Assembly: GCA_004555535.1 (NCBI GenBank)
Contig: SFHU01000011.1
Coordinates: 1 to 39,431 of the forward strand
Direction: 5' to 3'
Origin: Clostridiales bacterium
GTDB taxonomy: Bacteria; Bacillota; Clostridia; Christensenellales; Aristaeellaceae
Length of the DNA: 39,431 nt
This document shows positions 1-7,264 of the stretch, in pieces. Made by a program: the position numbers and the translations under genes. Under the pieces are notes generated by a model that searched no databases, was not told the DNA's origin, and was given only the letters and a program-made list of their open reading frames with translations. How positions within the stretch are numbered: position 1 is the first letter of the stretch; every line of letters starts with the position of its first letter.

Positions 1-6
1 AGGAGG
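1..6 (+). promoter_or_regulatory. Shine-Dalgarno site that decides the frlB start
   Basis: AGGAGG lies at positions 1-6. It directly abuts the ATG at 7 but is 9 bases before the ATG at 16, so the ATG at 16 is the usable start. The promoter of the frl operon lies outside the window. Confidence 0.75.
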
Positions 7-15
7 ATGTTTCGC

Positions 16-1107
16 ATGAATCAGGATCAGGTCAAGCAGCTGAACGAGGCCATCGAGGCAGTCAAGGGACACGAAATCGAGAACATCTATTTTGTGGCTT
101 GCGGCGGCTCCAAGGCGATCTTCGATCCCGCTCAGTATATCTTTGACCGGGAGTCGGCGATTCCGACGTTTGTCTTCAACGCCAATGAGTTTATCCACCG
201 TTGCCCGAAGGGCCTTGGCCCCAAGAGCCTTGTGGTGACCTGCTCGCATTCCGGCAACACGCTGGAGACCACCCGTGCCACCCAGCTGGCGGGCGACAAG
301 GGCGCGCTGACCATCAGCTTCTCCTACAAGGTGGATTCCCCGCTGTGGAACGCGACCCAGCATCCGATCTCCTACACCTGGGGCCCCGAGTCCGATCCGG
401 GCGACAGCAACAACGGCATGCTCTTCCGCCTCGTCTTCGGCATCCTCAACGTGCTCAGCCCGAACGAGAAGTATGAGCGCGCGATCAAGTGCTGCGACGA
501 GCTGGGCAAGGTCTTTGCCGCGAACAAGGAAAAGTTTGCCGAGAGCGCGAAGGCCTTCGGCGCCAAGTACAAGAACAACAAGCTCATCTACACGATGTCC
601 TCCGGCCCCTGCTACGGCGTCGCGTATTCCTTCGCCATCTGCCTGCTCCAGGAGATGCAGTGGGTGCATTCCGAGCCGATCCACTCCGGCGAGTTCTTCC
701 ATGGCCCGTTTGAGGTGACCGACGCCGACGTGCCCTTCATCATCCTCAAGAACTACGGCAAGGACTGCGACGAGAACGTCAAGGCGAACTGGATCACCGA
801 GTATGGCGCGGATTACAAGCGCCCGCTCGTGGCGATTGACAGCGCGGTCGGTGCCTACAGCGACGAGATCGACGGCGAGACCCGCGTGCTGGATGTGCGC
901 GCCGAGGCCTTCTGCAACCGCTTCTCCGAGCATGTGATCCCGGTGGACTGCAACGAGTTCGACATGACCGGGATCGACGAGGATCTGCGCAAGTACTTCG
1001 CCGTGCTCGTCGCGGGCGTCGTGCTGCGCAGCTACGCCGATGCGCTGGCCTATCATCGCGGCCATCCGCTCTCCGTCCGCCGTTACATGTGGTGCATGGC
1101 GTATTGA
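16..1107 (+). CDS. frlB: Fructoselysine-6-phosphate deglycase (SIS-domain protein)
   Basis: A 363-residue cytoplasmic protein with two SIS (sugar isomerase) halves, like the glucosamine-6-phosphate synthase isomerase region. FrlB enzymes split 6-phosphofructosyl-amino acids such as fructoselysine 6-phosphate into glucose 6-phosphate and the free amino acid. Visible SIS features are the segment VACGGSKAIFDPA near residue 28 and the conserved SHSGNTLETT phosphosugar-binding loop near residue 77, with a second half containing SEPIHSGEFFHGP. Length and composition fit FrlB. The assignment rests strongly on context: the following genes are a binding protein, two permeases, a PfkB kinase and a GntR regulator in the Bacillus subtilis frlBONMD order. 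The start at 16 is chosen over 7 because of Shine-Dalgarno spacing. It could act on other glycated amino acids, since alpha- versus epsilon-glycated specificity cannot be read from sequence. Confidence 0.85.
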   Translation: MNQDQVKQLNEAIEAVKGHEIENIYFVACGGSKAIFDPAQYIFDRESAIPTFVFNANEFIHRCPKGLGPKSLVVTCSHSGNTLETTRATQLAGDKGALTISFSYKVDSPLWNATQHPISYTWGPESDPGDSNNGMLFRLVFGILNVLSPNEKYERAIKCCDELGKVFAANKEKFAESAKAFGAKYKNNKLIYTMSSGPCYGVAYSFAICLLQEMQWVHSEPIHSGEFFHGPFEVTDADVPFIILKNYGKDCDENVKANWITEYGADYKRPLVAIDSAVGAYSDEIDGETRVLDVRAEAFCNRFSEHVIPVDCNEFDMTGIDEDLRKYFAVLVAGVVLRSYADALAYHRGHPLSVRRYMWCMAY

Positions 1108-1125
1108 TCCCCTGCGAATTTTAGG

Positions 1126-1145
1126 CCGCCGCCGGGCGGCGGCGG
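1126..1145 (+). other. Stem-loop between frlB and frlO
   Basis: A perfect 8-bp GC stem (CCGCCGCC, loop GGGC, GGCGGCGG) is followed only by TCTTG, so it is not a strong terminator. It probably stabilises mRNA ends or attenuates readthrough between the deglycase and the binding-protein gene. Confidence 0.55.
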
Positions 1146-1198
1146 TCTTGAAAAGGGAAGACTCGTCTTTCCGCAAAATACATTTGGGAGGTCTGAAC

Positions 1199-2455
1199 AT
1201 GAAAAGACGCATTGCTCTGGCGCTGGCGCTGGCGATCTGCCTGACGCTGGTATGCTCCGTCGCCCTGGCCGACAAGGTGACTGTCAACTTCTTCCATCGC
1301 TGGCCCAACGAGCCGAAGAACAGCTACATCAACGGCCTCATCGAGGAGTTCGAAGCGGCGAATCCCGACATCGACATCGTCTCTGACTGCGTGCTCAACG
1401 ACTCCTACAAGGAAAAGATCCGCGTGCTCGTCTCCACCGACGATCTTCCCGATGTGTTCTTCTCCTGGTCCGGCGCCTTTGGCGAGAACCTGACCAAGTC
1501 CGGCCGTGTGCTCCCGCTCGATGACATCATCGCGGCTGATCCTGAGTGGTCCAGCCAGATCGTCGAGGGCCAGTGGGCTCCGTTCAACTACGGCGGCAAG
1601 CAGTATGGCACGCCGTGGTCCATGGACGGCAAGGCGTTCTTCTACAACGTCGACGTGTTCAACGAGCTGGGCCTGACGGTTCCGACCACGCTCTCCGAGC
1701 TCTACGCCGTCTGTGAAACCCTGAAGGAGAACGGCTATGACGAGCCGATTTCCGCCGGCTTCTCCGCGCCGTGGGCCGTCTCCCACTACCTGGGCACCCT
1801 CTGCCAGCGCGTGGTTGATCCCGAGGTTCTGGCCAACGACTACATGAACGGCGGCGACTTCAGCGATCCGGGCTACATCACCGCGCTCAACATCTTCAAG
1901 GAGCTGAGCCAGTACATGACCGCCGATCCCTGCTCCGTCGACCATGAGTTCGCCCGCAACGCGTTCATCATGGAGGTTTCCCCGATCTGCTACCTGCAGC
2001 TCGCCGAGATCAAGTATCTGCGCGACGACGCCGAGTTCGAGTACAGCTTCTTCAACTTCCCGGCTGTCGAGGATGGCAAGGGCGATCCGGGCCAGCTCAC
2101 CGGCGCGCCGGAGGGCATGATGATCTCCGCGACGGCTGAGCCGGCTGTTCAGGAGGCCGCGATCAAGTTCATGAAGTTCGTCATCTCCAAGGAAGGCGGC
2201 TACAACCTCATCGCCAAGACCGGCGAGATCTCCTGCGTGAAGGGCGCCTGGGACGAGACCAACTGCGACGCCAAGCAGCTGGAGGCCATCGACCTGATTC
2301 TGGCTTCGACCGAGCCGGCCGTCTGGCAGGACTGCGCGACCGACGCGACCATCGCCAACGCGTTCATGGCGGGCGGCCCGCTGCTGCTGACCGGCGACAT
2401 GACGGCTGAGGATGTCATGGCGTCCGTGCAGACCGCCGCCGCGGCGCTCAAGTAA
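1199..2455 (+). CDS. frlO: ABC transporter substrate-binding protein, fructosamine type
   Basis: A 418-residue extracytoplasmic solute-binding protein of the sugar (family 1, MalE-like) type. The N-terminus has a basic start (MKRR), a hydrophobic core and an ALA-type cleavage site near residue 25. There is no clear lipobox. The mature part begins with VNFFHRWPNEPKNSY, typical of family 1 sugar-binding proteins, and the length is normal. The start at 1199 follows GGGAGG with 8-base spacing. It sits between frlB and two MalF/MalG-like permeases, so it most likely captures fructoselysine or related Amadori products. No ATPase gene lies in the operon, as in B. subtilis frl, so a shared MsmX-type ATPase from elsewhere is expected. 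The substrate is inferred from context. Confidence 0.8.
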   Translation: MKRRIALALALAICLTLVCSVALADKVTVNFFHRWPNEPKNSYINGLIEEFEAANPDIDIVSDCVLNDSYKEKIRVLVSTDDLPDVFFSWSGAFGENLTKSGRVLPLDDIIAADPEWSSQIVEGQWAPFNYGGKQYGTPWSMDGKAFFYNVDVFNELGLTVPTTLSELYAVCETLKENGYDEPISAGFSAPWAVSHYLGTLCQRVVDPEVLANDYMNGGDFSDPGYITALNIFKELSQYMTADPCSVDHEFARNAFIMEVSPICYLQLAEIKYLRDDAEFEYSFFNFPAVEDGKGDPGQLTGAPEGMMISATAEPAVQEAAIKFMKFVISKEGGYNLIAKTGEISCVKGAWDETNCDAKQLEAIDLILASTEPAVWQDCATDATIANAFMAGGPLLLTGDMTAEDVMASVQTAAAALK

Positions 2456-2466
2456 AGACTGCTTTG

Positions 2467-2501
2467 AACCGGCGCCCATGCTTTCCGGCCGGGCGCCGGT
2501 T
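2467..2501 (+). terminator. Strong stem-loop after frlO (attenuator)
   Basis: A perfect 11-bp stem, AACCGGCGCCC pairing with GGGCGCCGGTT around a 13-base loop, starts 11 bases after the frlO stop. The following T-run is poor (TCTCGTTACTCTTG). Such hairpins after binding-protein genes commonly let that gene be expressed above the permeases, by partial termination or 3'-end protection. Confidence 0.6.
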
Positions 2502-2639
2502 CTCGTTACTCTTGTACTCCGTAAATCCTTCTGCAAAGCCCCGGCTACGGGCGCCAGGCAACGGGATTTACAGCATTTCGTCGGTGATAAAGCCGGCATC
2601 ATACCGGTTCGGGCGTCCTGCGGGGCGCGCAGACCGGAG

Positions 2640-2683
2640 GGGTTGTCTTTCAAGAGAGGGGCGCGTCCCTTGAAAGGCAACCC
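2640..2683 (+). repeat. Long inverted repeat in the frlO-frlN gap
   Basis: A 15-base arm (GGGTTGTCTTTCAAG, 2640-2654) pairs with 2669-2683 (CTTGAAAGGCAACCC) with one G-U pair, around a 14-base loop. It lies in a 268-base gap that contains no convincing gene; the rest of the gap shows nothing I recognise. It has no T-run, so it is either an mRNA processing/stability structure or a decayed palindromic element. Confidence 0.6.
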
Positions 2684-2723
2684 GCCCATCGTAAAACCCG
2701 AGCTTTTTCCGGAGGTGACCGTT

Positions 2724-3617
2724 GTGCAAACAAGAAGAGCCGGCATGAACGGAATCGTCCCGTATCTGTACGTCATTCCGTGCATCCTGCTGCTGGGTAT
2801 TTTCGTGTATATCCCGCTGGTCGTCAACTTCTACTACTCCACGCTCAATTTCAGCGCGTTCTCACCGGCGAAAACCTTCGTCGGGCTGCAAAACTATCGC
2901 GAGCTGATCGCCGATCCCGTGATCCGCACGGCGCTGATCAACAACGTCTGGTACTGCGTGATCTCCGTCATCTTCCAGGTTGGGCTGTCCCTGTGCATCG
3001 CGGCCGTGCTGGAGGACAAGCTTTTCCGCCGCGTGAGCACCGTGCTGCGCACGATGTACTTCCTGCCCGTGCTCATCTCCATGACGGTTGTCGCGCTGCT
3101 GTTCTCCTTCGTGTATCATCCCAAGATCGGCCTGATCAACGCGGGCCTCAAGATGATCGGTCTGGGCAATCTGGCCCACGCCTGGACGGGCGCGACGGAT
3201 ACCGCGATCTTCTCCGCCATCGCCATGAGCCAGTGGCACTCGATGGGCTACACCATGATGCTCTTCATCGTCGCGATTCAGGGCATTTCGGAGGACCTGT
3301 ATGAGGCCGCCGAGATCGATGGCGCCGGCCGCCTGCGCCGCTTCATCCATGTGACGCTGCCGCAGGTTCGCGAGATGGCGTTTGTGACCATGGTGACGAC
3401 CGTGACGGGCGCGTTCCTGGTCTTCAACGACGTCTACATCCTCACAGGCGGCGGCCCGGGCAATGCCTCCACGACGCTGGCTGTCTACATGTACAAGAAC
3501 GGATTCGCGCTGGACAAGATGGGCTATGCCTCGACCATCGCCGTGCTGATGCTCATTATCTGCATGATCCTCGCGCTGATTCAGAACAACGCGTTCCGCT
3601 CGGGAAAGGGGGATTGA
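2724..3617 (+). CDS. frlN: ABC transporter permease, MalF type (fructosamine importer)
   Basis: A 297-residue inner-membrane permease with about six predicted hydrophobic helices, the first near residues 11-32. The cytoplasmic EAA loop is seen as EAAEIDGAGRLRRFIHVTLP near residue 195, the contact site for the ATPase. The start is GTG at 2724, which has GGAGG at 2711 with 8-base spacing; longer in-frame extensions run into the hairpin-rich gap. It pairs with the next gene, which begins 2 bases after this stop. Family membership is clear; the fructosamine substrate comes from the operon. Confidence 0.82.
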   Translation: MQTRRAGMNGIVPYLYVIPCILLLGIFVYIPLVVNFYYSTLNFSAFSPAKTFVGLQNYRELIADPVIRTALINNVWYCVISVIFQVGLSLCIAAVLEDKLFRRVSTVLRTMYFLPVLISMTVVALLFSFVYHPKIGLINAGLKMIGLGNLAHAWTGATDTAIFSAIAMSQWHSMGYTMMLFIVAIQGISEDLYEAAEIDGAGRLRRFIHVTLPQVREMAFVTMVTTVTGAFLVFNDVYILTGGGPGNASTTLAVYMYKNGFALDKMGYASTIAVLMLIICMILALIQNNAFRSGKGD

Positions 3618-3619
3618 CG

Positions 3620-4480
3620 ATGGAAAAGCAGAAGCGCAAGCGTTCCACGCTCCCGGGCAGCAAGATGACGCCGCTCATGGCGCTGATCCTCTTCCTGCTG
3701 ATCATCTACTTCATCCTTGTCGCCTATCCGCTGTTCTGGATGATCTGCAACTCCCTGAAGAGCTACAAGGAGATCTACAAGAACATCTGGGCGCTGCCCA
3801 AGACGCCCTTGTGGGGCAACTACGCGCTGGCCTGGCAGCGGGGCATCTCCAAGTACTTCCTCAACTCCGTGCTCGTCACGGGCAGCACGATCTTTGGCGC
3901 GATTTTCGCGGCCGCGCTGGCCTCCTACTCGCTGGCGCGCTTCCGCTTCAGAGGCAACCAGCTGATCTTCGTGCTGTGCATGGGCGGCATGATGCTCTCC
4001 CCGCAGGTGACGCTGATTCCGCTGTACAAGATCATTCAGGCGCTGCACATCCACAACACCTATCTCGCGCTGATCATCCCCTACACGGCGTACAGAATCC
4101 CGCTGATCGTCATGCTCATCCGCTCGCATTTCCTCTCAATCCCTAAGGAGATTGAGGAATCCGCAGTGCTGGACGGCTGCTCGAGCTTCGGCGTCTTCTC
4201 GCGGATTTTCCTGCCGATGAGCAAGCCGATCCTGCTGACCTGCACGATCCTGATCGCGTATTACGCATGGAACGAGTTCCTCTACGCCATCATCTTCATC
4301 GACAGTGACAAGTTCCGCACGATTCCCGCCGGATTGATGAACCTGCGCGACGCGCTGCAAACCGACTGGGGCGTGCTGCTGGCGGGCATGACGATTTCCG
4401 CGACGCCGCTGGTGACGCTGTTCCTGCTGATGCAGAAGCAGTTTATCCGCGGCATGACGGCCGGCTCTGTCAAGGGCTGA
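3620..4480 (+). CDS. frlM: ABC transporter permease, MalG type (fructosamine importer)
   Basis: A 286-residue inner-membrane permease of the MalG/UgpE group. It has a basic N-terminus, a first membrane helix at about residues 15-38 followed by the family segment WMICNSLKSYKEIY, and an EAA loop seen as EESAVLDGCSSFGVFSRIF near residue 178. The C-terminus (QKQFIRGMTAGSVKG) is the classic MalG-type ending. The start is ATG at 3620 behind AAAGGGGG; the upstream TTG at 3614 would overlap the frlN stop and is less likely. It forms the channel with FrlN. Confidence 0.85.
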   Translation: MEKQKRKRSTLPGSKMTPLMALILFLLIIYFILVAYPLFWMICNSLKSYKEIYKNIWALPKTPLWGNYALAWQRGISKYFLNSVLVTGSTIFGAIFAAALASYSLARFRFRGNQLIFVLCMGGMMLSPQVTLIPLYKIIQALHIHNTYLALIIPYTAYRIPLIVMLIRSHFLSIPKEIEESAVLDGCSSFGVFSRIFLPMSKPILLTCTILIAYYAWNEFLYAIIFIDSDKFRTIPAGLMNLRDALQTDWGVLLAGMTISATPLVTLFLLMQKQFIRGMTAGSVKG

Positions 4481-4512
4481 GCGGCGGAAAGCAAGAAAGA
4501 AGGAAAGAGAAC

Positions 4513-5331
4513 ATGAGTAGAAAAATGATTGCGGTCGGCGACAATGTCGTGGACTGCTACCTGGACGACGGCGTCTATTATCCGGGTGGAAACGCCGTCA
4601 ATGTCGCCGTCAACTGCAAGCGGGACGGCCTTGAGGATGTCGCCTATATCGGCATGTTCGGCAACGATGAGAAGGCGGAGCACCTCAAATGGGCGCTCAC
4701 GCAGGAGCATGTCCACTTCGAGCGCAGCCGCACGATGTACGCGCCCAGCGGCTCGCCCGGCGTGCGCCTGGTCGACGGCGACCGCAAGTTTGTCGGCGGC
4801 CCGCGTGACACGGCGCAGCACATCGCCCGCATCCGCCTGACGCAGGAGGATCTTGACTACATCGCGCAGTATGGCCTTTGCCACACGAGCTGCTTTTCCT
4901 CCATCGAGTATGAGCTGCCGGAGATGGCCAAGCGCTGCCAGATCTCGTTTGACTTCTCGGAGCGCACGGATCCGGACTATCTCGCGCGGGTTTGCCCGCA
5001 TCTGACCTATGCGTTCTTCTCCGGCTCGGATCTGACGCAGGAGCAGCTCGACGCGCTGATTGAGCGCTGCCATGCGCTGGGCACGCGTGTCGTGGGCATC
5101 ACGCTGGGCTCCCGGGGCGCGCTCTTCTCCGAGGAGGGCAAGCGCTATGAGCAGGGCATCGTGCGTGTCGAGGCGATTGATACGATGGGCGCGGGCGACA
5201 GCTTCATCGCCGGCTTCCTGACCCGCCGCATTCTGGGGGACAATATGGAGGATGCACTCCGCTTTGCGGCGGGCGTCGCGGCCAAAACCTGCCAGGTCCG
5301 GGGCAGCTTCGGGTATCCGCACGCGCTTTGA
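4513..5331 (+). CDS. frlD: Fructoselysine 6-kinase (PfkB family)
   Basis: A 272-residue PfkB/ribokinase-family kinase. FrlD phosphorylates fructoselysine at C6 to give the FrlB substrate. The N-terminus carries the sugar-binding PfkB segment (VGDNVVDCYLDDGVYYPGGN), very like E. coli FrlD. The C-terminal PfkB signature DTMGAGDSFIAGFL contains the catalytic base Asp229 in GAGD. Length matches the family (about 260 residues). The gene follows frlM by 32 bases with an AAGGAAAG ribosome-binding site and precedes the regulator, so it is part of the operon. Fructoselysine is the likeliest substrate given the SIS deglycase neighbour; other glycated amino acids are possible. Confidence 0.87.
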   Translation: MSRKMIAVGDNVVDCYLDDGVYYPGGNAVNVAVNCKRDGLEDVAYIGMFGNDEKAEHLKWALTQEHVHFERSRTMYAPSGSPGVRLVDGDRKFVGGPRDTAQHIARIRLTQEDLDYIAQYGLCHTSCFSSIEYELPEMAKRCQISFDFSERTDPDYLARVCPHLTYAFFSGSDLTQEQLDALIERCHALGTRVVGITLGSRGALFSEEGKRYEQGIVRVEAIDTMGAGDSFIAGFLTRRILGDNMEDALRFAAGVAAKTCQVRGSFGYPHAL

Positions 5332-5367
5332 ACAGGGCTTGGGGATCGAGGGAGGTGAATCCCTGCC

Positions 5368-6126
5368 ATGGAACAGCTGGACACCAACAATGCCGTTCCG
5401 CTGTATGAGCAGCTGAGAGTCGCGCTGCGCGAACGGCTGGACAGCGGCGTGCTCGACCCGGGAGAGCGGCTCCCTTCGGAGGCGGAGCTCTGTCGGAAAT
5501 ACGGCGTCAGCCGCATCACCGTGCGGCGCGCCGTGGATGAGCTCGTCGAGGAGGGCATTCTGGAGCGGAGGCAGGGAAAGGGCACCTTTGTCGCGCCAAA
5601 GCGAGCCGTTGTTTCGATCATGGCGCTCAACGATGACGCGACGGAGGGCTTCTACAGCCGCTATAAGGAGCGAAAGCGCAGCCTGATCGTCAGCAAGAAG
5701 GAATATCCGGCCAACCGCAGTGAGCGGGAATGGCTTCATCTGGGCGAGAACGATCACGTCTTCATCCTGACCCGGCGGTTGCTCCTGGACGGAAAGCCCT
5801 GGATGATCGACCGCGCGACCTATGCCGTGCGCCGCTTTCCCGACTTTTTTGACCGGGTGCGGGACGATACCTCCACCTACCAGCTGATGGAGGAGATTTA
5901 CGGTGTGTCCATGTGCCGGGCCCATCGGGAGATCACGCTGACCTACGCGACCAACGAGCAGGGCGAGCTGCTCGACTGCGCGCCGGGGACGCCGCTGTTC
6001 AAGACGTTCAAGGTCGTCTATGACGACCGGGACGAGCCCGTCCATCTCTCTTCGACCTTTACGCAGGCGGAGGGGGTCGTGCTGACCGTGGAAAACAACC
6101 GGTATCGCAGCAGGAAAAAGGAATAA
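5368..6126 (+). CDS. frlR: GntR/HutC-family regulator of the frl operon
   Basis: A 252-residue transcription factor with an N-terminal GntR winged helix (about residues 10-75; recognition segment SRITVRRAVDELVEEG, wing RRQGKGTFV) and a C-terminal UTRA effector-binding domain (about 95-240). HutC-type repressors typically release DNA on binding a phosphosugar or a pathway intermediate. It is the last gene of the frl operon and ends in a strong terminator at 6132. GGAGGTGA at 5351 sits 9 bases before the start, inside the loop of a small GGGAT/ATCCC hairpin. The adjacent gene at 6330 is a paralogue with an identical recognition segment. Confidence 0.82.
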   Translation: MEQLDTNNAVPLYEQLRVALRERLDSGVLDPGERLPSEAELCRKYGVSRITVRRAVDELVEEGILERRQGKGTFVAPKRAVVSIMALNDDATEGFYSRYKERKRSLIVSKKEYPANRSEREWLHLGENDHVFILTRRLLLDGKPWMIDRATYAVRRFPDFFDRVRDDTSTYQLMEEIYGVSMCRAHREITLTYATNEQGELLDCAPGTPLFKTFKVVYDDRDEPVHLSSTFTQAEGVVLTVENNRYRSRKKE

Positions 6127-6131
6127 CGAAG

Positions 6132-6168
6132 TCCGCCGCGCGGCATGAGCCGTGCGGCGGATTTTTTT
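6132..6168 (+). terminator. Intrinsic terminator of the frl operon
   Basis: A 13-bp stem (TCCGCCGCGCGGC pairing with GCCGTGCGGCGGA, one G-U pair) with a 4-base loop is followed by seven T. It closes the frl transcript. Confidence 0.92.
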
Positions 6169-6229
6169 CTTTCGCGGCGAAGCCCGCCCTGACCCATAAC
6201 GGAAGATTGTTTTTCTTGCGCAAATCGGA

Positions 6230-6259
6230 TTGACCGTTTGAAACGCGGCGGTGTATAAT
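6230..6259 (+). promoter_or_regulatory. Sigma-A promoter of the second GntR gene
   Basis: TTGACC (6230-6235), an 18-base spacer and TATAAT (6254-6259) lie in an AT-rich gap right after the frl terminator. The second regulator gene therefore has its own transcript. Confidence 0.8.
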
Positions 6260-6271
6260 TGGATCATATCA

Positions 6272-6281
6272 TCTGTACAGA
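6272..6281 (+). promoter_or_regulatory. Candidate GntR operator
   Basis: TCTGTACAGA is a perfect 10-base palindrome, 13 bases past the -10 box, so it is around +6 to +15 of the transcript. Its GT/AC-centred symmetry fits sites used by HutC-type GntR repressors. Autorepression is inferred. Confidence 0.5.
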
Positions 6282-6329
6282 CCAAAGAGATGGGCAGCGT
6301 CCAAGGGCGGACGAGGATTGGAGCAAAGC

Positions 6330-7073
6330 ATGGACAGGCTGGATAAGGAAAGCGCCGTTCCACTGTATGAGCAGCTCAAGCTGTCGCTGAGCAAGAAGAT
6401 TGAAGAGCACGTGCTCCAGGAGGGGGAGCGCCTTCCCTCGGAGGCGGAGCTGTGCGCGGAGTTTGACGTCAGCCGCATCACAGTGCGCCGCGCTGTGGAC
6501 GAGCTGGTCGAGGAGGGCGTGCTGGAGCGGCGCCAGGGCAAGGGGACGTTCGTCGCGTCGAGCCGCATGAGCGTGCAGATGATGCCCATGAACGAGGTTG
6601 TGCAGGGCTTTTACACCCGGGACACCGGGCGCAAGCAGACGCATGTCATCAGCAAGAAGGAATACGTCGCCAACCAGCATGAACGCGAGGCGCTGGCGCT
6701 TCAGGAGGGCGACGCCGTCTATGTGTTCACGAGGCAGATGATGGTCGACGGGAACATCTGCATGCTCGACCGCAGCACGTTCCCGGCCGGGCGCTTTCCG
6801 GGCCTGTTTGACAGGGTGACGGACAACATGTCCACCTACCGGCTGCTGGAGCAGGAATACGGCGTGGTCATGTACTGCGTGCACAAGGAGATTTCCCACA
6901 CCTATGCCAGCGCCGAGCAGGCCAAATGGCTCGACTGCGCTGTCGGCACGCCGCTGTTCCGGATGTACAAGGTCGTGCGCGACCCGCAGGGCGTGCCCAT
7001 CCACATGTCCTCCTCCTATATGAAGGCGGACAGCATCATCTTTGTCACCGACAACGAGCTGCTCAAAGGCTGA
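6330..7073 (+). CDS. GntR/HutC-family regulator, paralogue of FrlR
   Basis: A 247-residue protein with an N-terminal winged helix (about residues 5-70) and a C-terminal UTRA domain. The segments RLPSEAELC, SRITVRRAVDELVEEG and LERRQGKGTFVA match FrlR next door, while the UTRA domain has diverged more, for example VYVFTRQMMVDGNICMLDRS against VFILTRRLLLDGKPWMIDRA. This points to a tandem duplication with a changed ligand but a similar DNA target. The ATG at 6330 is preferred because GGAG at 6320-6323 is 6 bases upstream; a TTG at 6318 is the alternative. It has its own promoter and terminator and precedes an ABC importer, which it likely controls. Confidence 0.8.
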   Translation: MDRLDKESAVPLYEQLKLSLSKKIEEHVLQEGERLPSEAELCAEFDVSRITVRRAVDELVEEGVLERRQGKGTFVASSRMSVQMMPMNEVVQGFYTRDTGRKQTHVISKKEYVANQHEREALALQEGDAVYVFTRQMMVDGNICMLDRSTFPAGRFPGLFDRVTDNMSTYRLLEQEYGVVMYCVHKEISHTYASAEQAKWLDCAVGTPLFRMYKVVRDPQGVPIHMSSSYMKADSIIFVTDNELLKG

Positions 7074-7102
7074 GCGAATGAAGCATGACAACCTGACCAC
7101 AG

Positions 7103-7129
7103 GCTCCGCCCGCCCGGGCGGGGCGTTTT
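7103..7129 (+). terminator. Terminator after the second GntR gene
   Basis: GCTCCGCCC (7103-7111) pairs with GGGCGGGGC (7116-7124, one G-U pair), followed by GTTTT and a second T-run a few bases on. Confidence 0.8.
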
Positions 7130-7195
7130 CCGTTTTGGCCGGGCGGAAAAGCTGTAAAACTTCGTGCATTTTATCCGGGCTCCTGCATGTTTTGT

Positions 7196-7224
7196 TTGAC
7201 GTTTTAGTAAAATTCATGTATAAT
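7196..7224 (+). promoter_or_regulatory. Near-consensus promoter of the second ABC importer
   Basis: TTGACG (7196-7201), a 17-base spacer ending in TG, and TATAAT (7219-7224). This is one of the best sigma-A promoters in the window. Confidence 0.85.
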
Positions 7225-7228
7225 CCTG

Positions 7229-7242
7229 GTAAAGAGTTTTAC
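7229..7242 (+). promoter_or_regulatory. Candidate operator in the importer leader
   Basis: GTAAA, a 4-base spacer and TTTAC form an inverted repeat starting 5 bases after the -10 box, where a repressor would block initiation. It is unlike the palindrome before the neighbouring regulator. Confidence 0.4.
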
Positions 7243-7264
7243 AAAATAAGGAGGCTTTTCCATC

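Noticed and set aside
4282..6363. 693-codon minus-strand frame over frlD and frlR
   Set aside because: frlD and frlR have clear motifs, ribosome-binding sites and terminators on the plus strand.
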